From positions 1 to 64,000 of the forward strand of contig CBDFNK010000021.1 of the NCBI GenBank assembly GCA_965250205.1: DNA of 64,000 nt. The letters run 5' to 3'. The notes under the pieces were generated by a model. It saw only the letters and a list, made by a program, of their open reading frames with translations, did not search any database and was not told where the DNA came from. Positions within the stretch are counted from its first letter, which is position 1. Each line of letters starts with the position of its first letter. Source of the stretch: JAHZKN01 sp965250205 (lineage in GTDB: Bacteria; Pseudomonadota; Alphaproteobacteria; Rhizobiales; Hyphomicrobiaceae). Made by a program: the position numbers and the translations under genes. Shown here in pieces: positions 25,988-32,707 of the stretch.

Positions 25988-28432
25988 ATGGCATGGAATA
26001 ATCTAAGTCCTAACATTCAAAACCTTTTCATATTTCCGGGTGAAAATCTTCATAATCCAGGTAGCACACCGCAGTCTCCCGGTGATCCAGGATATGATCC
26101 TGCAAATGATCCCAACGGCAGTTGGGCTCCTCGTAAGCCAGGCACACCTGTTAATTTGATGGCGTTAAAAAAAGCTATTGCGACTATCCACAGTTTTGGG
26201 GAAGGGAGCACGTTAATCCAGGAGTTGAAGAACCGTCAGGATAAACTCACAATTGATTTTGCGAATGATAGTTTTGTAACTGAACCCAACCCACCTCTAC
26301 CCTCTCTGCATATTTTTGTTGATCCAAGGGTGCAAGATGGTTCTAGCAGGATCGTTTATGTTAACCGCAAGGGTGCTGTAGTTACGCCAACTACAGAACA
26401 GCTCATTTTTCATGAAATGGTTCATGCAATAAAAAGAACGTCGTCAAACCCGGGAGATTTCGATGATGGACCATGGACTGATGTTAACGCGCAGAGATGG
26501 GATAACCTGACAACTCTAGCTCCGGGTGCTACGGCGTTTGATCGAACATATCTTCAAGGTCCAACGGTTGTTGAAGAAAATAAATTTGCGAAGCAGCAAC
26601 AAGGTCCGGGCCCAGATTTTGAGAGGCCGTCTTATCCATCTACTGGCACTCTTAGCACACTTACAGTAAAAACAGATATCTTTGGTGGTGGAGTATGGGT
26701 TGATCAGCTTGTTAACAATGTGGTGGTCGATTACGCACCTAGGGACATTAAAAGCACCATTGATTTTACCAAGTTTGGTGACTCAGATGATCTGATAATT
26801 GCATTGGGCTTAAATGATGTGCTTGTTGGCGGTGGCGGTGAAGATTTTCTTTATGGCGGCTCTGGCAATGACACCTTGCGCCCTGGTTCTGACGATGATC
26901 TTGTTCATGGTGGTGATTTAGTTGTTGCACGCGAGAACGATGGCACTGATACCGCAGACTTCAGTGTTGGTGATGATGGCGGCGCCAACGGTGGGGCGAT
27001 TGAAGTCCTTATTGGTGAAGGCGCGAACGCTAACGAAGGCGATATCACAGTTCAGGATGGTATGGTCGGCACCGACCGCCTAATTTCCATTGAACGTATT
27101 ATAGGCACCGATCAAGACGACAAGATCACGCTGACAGGCTTTCTTCCGGAACAACTTGGAACTCTGGAGCACCTGCTCCTTGAGTACATTGACCTCGGGG
27201 GCGAGGGCGCCGACGGCGATATCATTGATGCCTCAGGCTACAGCCAGGGCGTGATCATTGATCTTGAAACAAGTCAATCACAATCCGCGGCGCCAAAGAA
27301 TGGTGGCAGCGGCCCGATCTTGTTTTTTAGAGACGCTGAGGGCGCGATTGGCACCCCGTTTGATGATGACATTTTTGGGCCAAGCAAAAAACCATCAGGC
27401 GGTGATCCAGAGATCCGAGGCGATGCGGGCAATGACAATCTTCATGCCGGAGACATCAAAACTGAACTCCATGGCGAGAAGGGTGACGACAACCTTTATG
27501 GTGGCGATAAAGCAGACAAGCTTTTCGGCGGCGAGGGAATGGACACCCTTGAAGGCGGTGGCGGTAAGGATGAGCTTGACGGAGGTGAGGGCGAGGACAC
27601 CTTAATTGGTGGCAAGGGGAAAGACACCTACAAAGCCGGAGACGGAGACACGATTGAAGACTCTGATGGTGAAGGTACCGTTTTCTTTCAGGATTTAGAG
27701 CTTAAAGGCGGCGAACCAGAAGAAAAGGATTGCAATGATCCTAACAATCGAAACGATCCAGACCAAGGCGCGATCAAAGGCAAAAGCGGTGAAATTTATA
27801 GCGAGACGTCGGCCGGCCTGGAAGTAACCTATCAGGGTGCAACGCTCACTATCTTGGGATGGTCGAAAGACAAGCTAGGTATCACGCTCGGCGAACCGGA
27901 AGATCACGATGAGTGTGAACAACCTGCCGACAGCCATGGATCGCCGCTTATTCTTGATCTCGATGGTGATGGTGTTGAAAGCACCAATCTTGACCTTGAG
28001 AGTGTCTATTTCGATATCGATAGTGACGGTATCCGTGAGCGCACGGCGTGGGCCGCCGCCGATGATGCGTTGTTAGCGCGTGATGTTGATGGCGATGGCG
28101 TCATTACAAGTGCTGTTGAGCTATTTGGATCCGGAGAGACTTATTCTGGTGGTTCGCCAACTCCATTTATTGAAGATGAAACGCTGCTTGTTGGACCGTT
28201 GGCACTTGAGCAACGTTATGGCAGCGGCTTCGATAAGCTTGGGCTCCTTGATGACAACGGTGATGGTGTCATTGATGCCAATGACTCTGCGTTCGGCGAG
28301 CTTTTGGTTTGGCAGGATGCCAATCAGGATGGGGAAAGTGATGACGTTCACCGCCATGCTCGGTGCGGGCGGCACGACGCCGATTGGCGAAAGCACAGAA
28401 ACCGCGACCACCGTTGCGTCGTTCCGGTTTGA
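25988..28432 (+). CDS. RTX protein A with M91/NleD-like metalloprotease head, lacking its secretion end
   Basis: The 814-aa product has a head with the pattern of peptidase family M91: a GSTLIQEL helix, then HEMVHA (His142, Glu143, His146 as zinc and catalytic residues) and a downstream VEENKF...RPSY element. From about residue 275 come RTX calcium-binding nonapeptides (GGGGEDFLYGGSGNDTL), a second RTX block and the HGSPLILDLDGDGVES calcium-binding module. The frame leaves RTX homology at about 28342 and ends in unrelated sequence. The C-terminal type I secretion region is therefore missing. ATG 25988 is chosen because the frame upstream overlaps the partner gene. Confidence 0.8.
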   Translation: MAWNNLSPNIQNLFIFPGENLHNPGSTPQSPGDPGYDPANDPNGSWAPRKPGTPVNLMALKKAIATIHSFGEGSTLIQELKNRQDKLTIDFANDSFVTEPNPPLPSLHIFVDPRVQDGSSRIVYVNRKGAVVTPTTEQLIFHEMVHAIKRTSSNPGDFDDGPWTDVNAQRWDNLTTLAPGATAFDRTYLQGPTVVEENKFAKQQQGPGPDFERPSYPSTGTLSTLTVKTDIFGGGVWVDQLVNNVVVDYAPRDIKSTIDFTKFGDSDDLIIALGLNDVLVGGGGEDFLYGGSGNDTLRPGSDDDLVHGGDLVVARENDGTDTADFSVGDDGGANGGAIEVLIGEGANANEGDITVQDGMVGTDRLISIERIIGTDQDDKITLTGFLPEQLGTLEHLLLEYIDLGGEGADGDIIDASGYSQGVIIDLETSQSQSAAPKNGGSGPILFFRDAEGAIGTPFDDDIFGPSKKPSGGDPEIRGDAGNDNLHAGDIKTELHGEKGDDNLYGGDKADKLFGGEGMDTLEGGGGKDELDGGEGEDTLIGGKGKDTYKAGDGDTIEDSDGEGTVFFQDLELKGGEPEEKDCNDPNNRNDPDQGAIKGKSGEIYSETSAGLEVTYQGATLTILGWSKDKLGITLGEPEDHDECEQPADSHGSPLILDLDGDGVESTNLDLESVYFDIDSDGIRERTAWAAADDALLARDVDGDGVITSAVELFGSGETYSGGSPTPFIEDETLLVGPLALEQRYGSGFDKLGLLDDNGDGVIDANDSAFGELLVWQDANQDGESDDVHRHARCGRHDADWRKHRNRDHRCVVPV
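26977..27251 (+). repeat. 275-bp segment shared with RTX gene B
   Basis: This stretch matches 31264-31538 at the nucleotide level with only three mismatches seen by eye (near 27184, 27190 and 27199). Synonymous positions are also identical, so the copies were recently duplicated or converted. It encodes the RTX-linked segment from GGANGGAIEVLIGEG to SGYSQG. Confidence 0.9.
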
Positions 28433-28562
28433 AGTCGATAAGCAAGTTGAAAACGCCAACGCGGCCAAAGATGCGCTCTACTAAGTCGAGATGATCAAGG
28501 CCGCGAACGACAATGCGGGCCCCGTGTTGAAAGACTTGTTCCAGGGCGCGCAAGCGGCGTGA
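28342..28562 (+). other. Foreign coding fragment fused to the end of RTX gene A
   Basis: After QDGESD the RTX frame loses homology. In the +1 frame the DNA reads VMTFTAMLGAGG...TTVASFRFEVDKQVENANAAKDALY, an in-frame TAA, then VEMIKAANDNAGPVLKDLF and TGA. This looks like the C-terminal part of another gene, with higher GC than its surroundings, joined to RTX A by recombination. Family not recognised. Confidence 0.5.
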
Positions 28563-28569
28563 TGTCAGC

Positions 28570-28634
28570 CCAACATCGGCCTGCCGAATGTTGGCAAAAG
28601 GATACAGCCCAACACAAGCTTGCACAGTGTTGGG
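28570..28634. repeat. Twin hairpins with CCAACA / TGTTGG stems
   Basis: CCAACAT (28570-28576) pairs with ATGTTGG (28588-28594), and CCCAACAC (28608-28615) pairs with GTGTTGGG (28627-28634). Both loops are 11 bases. Extra half-sites GTGTTGG (28642-28648) and CCCAACAC (28728-28735) follow. They lie between modules A and B, upstream of the B gene. They could be tandem operators or RNA hairpins that end module A transcription; no clear T run follows. Confidence 0.6.
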
Positions 28635-28813
28635 CAGGCAAGTGTTGGCGAGGACATATTGGTGAAAAAAACGCGTGAACTCGACCTTTTACGACTTGAT
28701 TATCCGTACACGATCTGTTTAGGCTCACCCAACACTTATGGTACCAAGACGTGCCTCTAGGCAAAGTGGCTGAGCCACAAAGAAGCTTGGCGCTCGGGGA
28801 GGTTTTTAAAAGC

Positions 28814-30346
28814 GTGATGATTTCAAGTGACGGCAATTCAGACAATGAGAGTGGATGCGTTGGAACCGTACTGTGTCGTGGCACCGCCGACGCGTTGCTG
28901 CGCATGGTTTCTATGCGCGTTTCTGTTCTTGGTCTTGTTTTGATTCTTGGAATTATTTGTTGGTCCAACAAGTCATTTGCACAGCCTCTGCCCGAACCAG
29001 AGGTGTATGATTTTCGAAAAAAACCAATAATATTTCTTGAAAATATTAAAGAATTTAATTTAACGCCGAAAGTCGACAAATTATTTGTAGTAAAGAAAAT
29101 TCGGGAGTTGATGCGAAGTATTAGTCACGGAAGCTTAAAGGGCAATCCATTTTTTCAAGTGTCTAAGACCTCTCAGGTAGCTCTGACCTATCATGCAGTA
29201 ATCCGTTATGAATTGGCTCAAGATCGTTGGATTGATCGCCATATTTCGACATTTAATAAAGTCCAAGAACAGTCAAAATTGGGTGGGGATAGCGACGATG
29301 AAGTCTACAACAAGAGCATAGATAGGGTAATTACAGAGCGCTTGGAAAAACTGGCGTCTGTATCAAGTTTGCAACCTGTGTCAGAGCCCAATGATGCGGA
29401 TATTCTGATCTACATCAATTTGTCTGAGAGGTCTCAGACATCGGCTGGTTTCAATTATGAATTGATGCCTAAATATACACAGCGGAAACTGTTGGACAAA
29501 GATGTAAAAAATATTCGAATGTTGGAGTATGCTTTGCCTTGGACATTTGCGCGATTGTATCTCCCCAAAAAAGGTGCTTCACGGTCAGTATTAGGTGGTG
29601 AGATTTGGATTGAATTGCCGAGGCGTACGTTCTGGCAATCTGAGCTTGCTCGAAGCTTGTTGGGAGACCTTTCATATTATTCGAGGTTTGGTCTTGGGGA
29701 AACCCGAAAGGAAGTTGTGGCAGGATTCAGAGTGCCGCATAAAAGCGAATTGAAGGCTCTCAGTGAAGTTTTACGTTTACTGCTTCAATCACAATCACAA
29801 CCGGGTGGGCGACCCCAGGAAACACTATTGAGCTTTGCTGTTGCTTCGTTGATGATTCAGCCGTCGTTCGATGCGGGCTCTTGTTGCATACGTAATCTTC
29901 ATTGCGGGTTGCCAACGCTTTCAAAAACTATAGCTGGGCGACTAGCGCGTGCTCTGACGATGTTTGTCGGGGGCATGACGGCAAATGCTGTTTTGATTAG
30001 CGAACAGGGTGATTACAGCAACGGCATTGGAAATAATCGGGACGCATTTTTGGCGGATCTATCACTCGTAAATTACACGGGCACATTTGATCAGAGGCTA
30101 GATGATGAGCTTGCGTATAAAATACTTGAGGCCAAGTATGAAATGGAAGAAGCAGGTGTATCCTTGCGAACGCAGCCCCCATGGGACGTAGTTTTTGACT
30201 GGCTAACGTCAAAAGAAAATAAAATAGCAGAAACCTACACAGGCATTGCAACAGAATTCGCGTATGGCCAAGGATGTCTAACAAGCGCGTTCATATTAAA
30301 CTCAGATTTGGCTAGGTCGATAAATAGGTTTGAAAAAAGGAAGTAG
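28814..30346 (+). CDS. Secreted protein paired with RTX protein B (paralogue of the module A protein)
   Basis: The product is 510 aa from GTG 28814, the position conserved with modules A and C. GGGGAGG lies 11 bases upstream, and ATG 28817 follows directly. A signal peptide covers residues about 34-58 (LGLVLILGIICW, ending KSFAQ). It aligns along its whole length with the module A protein: DFRKKP, ADILIYINL, SAGF, LGGEIWIELP, RLARALTMFVGGMTAN, FDQRLDDEL. Conservation is at protein level, much weaker in DNA, so the two diverged long ago. Function unknown. It is three bases ahead of the RTX B start, so translation is probably coupled. Confidence 0.7.
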   Translation: MMISSDGNSDNESGCVGTVLCRGTADALLRMVSMRVSVLGLVLILGIICWSNKSFAQPLPEPEVYDFRKKPIIFLENIKEFNLTPKVDKLFVVKKIRELMRSISHGSLKGNPFFQVSKTSQVALTYHAVIRYELAQDRWIDRHISTFNKVQEQSKLGGDSDDEVYNKSIDRVITERLEKLASVSSLQPVSEPNDADILIYINLSERSQTSAGFNYELMPKYTQRKLLDKDVKNIRMLEYALPWTFARLYLPKKGASRSVLGGEIWIELPRRTFWQSELARSLLGDLSYYSRFGLGETRKEVVAGFRVPHKSELKALSEVLRLLLQSQSQPGGRPQETLLSFAVASLMIQPSFDAGSCCIRNLHCGLPTLSKTIAGRLARALTMFVGGMTANAVLISEQGDYSNGIGNNRDAFLADLSLVNYTGTFDQRLDDELAYKILEAKYEMEEAGVSLRTQPPWDVVFDWLTSKENKIAETYTGIATEFAYGQGCLTSAFILNSDLARSINRFEKRK

Positions 30347-30349
30347 AAC

Positions 30350-31588
30350 GTGGCTAATTATAGTGATATTGAAGCAGCTTTTGATTTCAGTAAATGGTTC
30401 ATTCCAACCCAACAGATATCTTCAAGGTTTTCGGAGCTTGCCAATAGAGATAAGGGAAGAGTTCAGGATGCCCTTGTGAAACTTTTTGAGGATTCTCCCG
30501 GAACTGAACTCATACAATCATTACTAAATGCGAATAAGAAGGTCTCTTTTGAGTGGAATAGCACTTCAGTCGGCCCACGTACAAATAATGATGTGATCTT
30601 AGTCAATGCTGGTGTTGCGGGTAAGATTGGTTTTGTAAACACACAAGGTAATTTTATACCATTTAGTTTAGAGAGGTTGCTGTATCATGAATTGATACAC
30701 GCATCTTCATTTCTTCTTACAGGAACAGCAACTGATGATGGTCTTTTTGGGGATATAATGACCACTCAAACCACCTGGGACAAGTTGCTTGGCAACCCAT
30801 CGATTGATGAGATGAAGGGTCCCACCGTAATTCTGACGAATGAATTTTCTGAGCAATTCCCTGGTGAAAAACTTGCGAACAATGGTCATATTCGGCCATC
30901 CTATCTGTCCGCGGGATCAGACGGATTATTGAATCTAGCCAGTGCTTCGTGGCTTCTTGGAGAAGTCCCCAGCGTCCGAACGGTGTTGGTCGATGCTTTG
31001 CGTCTAGGTAGCGTTATAGATGTTTCTAAGCTTGGAATTTCTGCTGACCTAGTGATTGGCTTGGATAGAGTCGATGAACTTATCGGCGGTGCTGGCAACG
31101 ACTTTCTTTATGGTGGTCTCGGCAACGATATTCTAAGGCCTGGCTCTGGCGATGACATTGTCCACGGCGGAGATCTAGTAATCTCTTACACTTCGGGCAC
31201 CGCTGACCAAAATAAATTTAAATCTGATGGAATTGACACTGCAGACTTTAGCGTTGGTGACAATGGCGGCGCCAACGGTGGGGCGATTGAAGTCCTTATT
31301 GGTGAAGGCGCGAACGCTAACGAAGGCGATATCACAGTTCAGGATGGTATGGTCGGCACCGACCGCCTAATTTCCATTGAACGTATTATAGGCACCGATC
31401 AAGACGACAAGATCACGCTGACAGGCTTTCTTCCGGAACAACTTGGAACTCTGGAGCACCTGCTCCTTGAATACATAGACCTCGGTGGCGAGGGCGCCGA
31501 CGGCGATATCATTGATGCCTCAGGCTACAGCCAGGGCGCTAACAGTCTTGTCAGTGGTGATCGACGCGGTGTCATCTGTTTTACATGA
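30350..31588 (+). CDS. RTX protein B with M91/NleD-like metalloprotease head, truncated
   Basis: GTG 30350 has AAGGA upstream. The 412-aa product has the same head plan as RTX A: GTELIQSLL, then HELIHA (His113, Glu114, His117) and a TNEF...RPSY element. One RTX block follows (GGAGNDFLYGGLGNDIL, then GSGDDIVHGG) and the segment shared with gene A. At 31539 homology ends, and the frame runs into about 45 bases of other sequence and the module C 5' region. The rest of the RTX body and the secretion signal are absent. As it stands it could not be exported by a type I system. Confidence 0.75.
   Translation: MANYSDIEAAFDFSKWFIPTQQISSRFSELANRDKGRVQDALVKLFEDSPGTELIQSLLNANKKVSFEWNSTSVGPRTNNDVILVNAGVAGKIGFVNTQGNFIPFSLERLLYHELIHASSFLLTGTATDDGLFGDIMTTQTTWDKLLGNPSIDEMKGPTVILTNEFSEQFPGEKLANNGHIRPSYLSAGSDGLLNLASASWLLGEVPSVRTVLVDALRLGSVIDVSKLGISADLVIGLDRVDELIGGAGNDFLYGGLGNDILRPGSGDDIVHGGDLVISYTSGTADQNKFKSDGIDTADFSVGDNGGANGGAIEVLIGEGANANEGDITVQDGMVGTDRLISIERIIGTDQDDKITLTGFLPEQLGTLEHLLLEYIDLGGEGADGDIIDASGYSQGANSLVSGDRRGVICFT
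31264..31538 (+). repeat. 275-bp segment shared with RTX gene A
   Basis: Partner copy of 26977-27251, with three mismatches seen by eye. Its right edge coincides with the point where RTX gene B loses homology, which marks it as a recombination boundary. Confidence 0.9.
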
Positions 31589-31820
31589 GCGAATTGGCTC
31601 AATGTAGACGGACTTTTTTCCTAAGCGTTGTCGTGCGCTGCGCGAATGCATCTGAGTTCTCGAATACAGTAGAAAAAACAATCTGACCGACCTTTCGGGG
31701 GTTGTCATTCCGCATGCGTTCTGTTTAGGTTCGGACAAAATACTAAAAGAGATTTTTGTGCCGGGGGCTGCTCTCCGGTGTTTTGGGAGTTTTTTTTTAA
31801 GCGTGACGATTTCAAGCGAC
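31583..31820 (+). repeat. Duplicated 5' region, module C copy
   Basis: It is nearly identical to 24204-24440. Differences seen are a few substitutions, one extra T in the GGACTTTTTT run and a shift in the final T/A run. It carries the conserved GTG at 31803 and the following GACGGCAATCCA text. It truncates RTX gene B on its left. Confidence 0.85.
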
Positions 31821-31949
31821 GGCAATCCAAACCATGGGCCTGCGGGACACAAAAGCGGTGTTGGTGCATTCGCAATCGCGCCGCTGCACGATTTGAAGTC
31901 GATGTTTCAAAATAAATCTTCGGACAATCAATCAGAGGTATCTAGATGA
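31803..31949 (+). CDS. 48-aa leader peptide coupled to the membrane protein gene
   Basis: The frame starts at the GTG conserved in all three modules (here VTISSDGNPNHG) and stops in TGA overlapping the ATG of the next gene (ATGA, 31946-31949). In modules A and B the same start leads into the 500-aa secreted protein. In C only this short ORF remains, with no signal peptide. The overlap points to translational coupling. It may be a relic of a lost partner gene, a regulatory leader or both. Confidence 0.45.
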   Translation: MTISSDGNPNHGPAGHKSGVGAFAIAPLHDLKSMFQNKSSDNQSEVSR

Positions 31950-32707
31950 CAGATGCCTCGTTAATTCCGCCGGGAGAAGCGCTGAAGTTCAGAATATTTA
32001 TTGTTTTCTGTTTTTTGGTAACAATCCCGCTTTTCCCGTTCTCTATCGCCGTTCTTCCTCTGTTGATTGGCCTCTACGTGGCTTTCTTTGCGCGTATCAA
32101 TTCAGTCAAGAATCAGAAAATAACAACTTTTTACCTCTTGCCAATTGCTGTTGGATTGGTGTTGCCGGTAATTGCCACAGCAATTGTAAAACAGGTTTCT
32201 AGTGATGAAAGTGTATTCTTTAGTGTGTACAAAAACATTCTGCACTTCAGCGTGTTCGAAAGCAGCGCACTAGAACAGATCTCAGATTTAAGCATGAGTG
32301 CACAGGATTGGTTCTCCTCAGTTGTACTATTTGGATTGTTTGCAATCCCCCTCGCGCATTTTGTTCATCCTCCGCTGCTCTTTATTTTAAAGGGCTTCAA
32401 GTATGAGCCCAGGCCCGTCCGTGAATCGGATGATCGAATTTCAAGATTTGTTAAACAACGACCAAGTGTAGCACTCATTCTTGCAATTCTACTAATGCAA
32501 GTTGGCGCGCTATATAATCATATCGGTCTGGTTGCTCTTTACAAAGAGAGCTCAGAAATATTTGACGGTTTTAAAGCGCAAACCTTCATTGAAAACCTTG
32601 GAATAGATCAAAGTACATATCCATTCATGTACCTTTTGGGAAATGGAGTCCTGTTCGTGTTTGTAATTTTTCTTGTCAACAGTGCGGCCTACGTTTGGAG
32701 AAAATAG
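31946..32707 (+). CDS. Multi-pass membrane protein paired with the giant RTX protein
   Basis: The 253-aa product has about five or six hydrophobic segments (around residues 15-33, 35-50, 64-85, 122-140, 170-190 and 228-248). The loops lack cysteines and catalytic motifs. Its stop directly touches the ATG of the giant RTX gene (TAG then ATG), so the two are made together. It takes the place held by the secreted partner proteins in modules A and B. An immunity or anchoring role toward the RTX protein is a reasonable guess, not a demonstrated one. No family recognised. Confidence 0.7.
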   Translation: MTDASLIPPGEALKFRIFIVFCFLVTIPLFPFSIAVLPLLIGLYVAFFARINSVKNQKITTFYLLPIAVGLVLPVIATAIVKQVSSDESVFFSVYKNILHFSVFESSALEQISDLSMSAQDWFSSVVLFGLFAIPLAHFVHPPLLFILKGFKYEPRPVRESDDRISRFVKQRPSVALILAILLMQVGALYNHIGLVALYKESSEIFDGFKAQTFIENLGIDQSTYPFMYLLGNGVLFVFVIFLVNSAAYVWRK

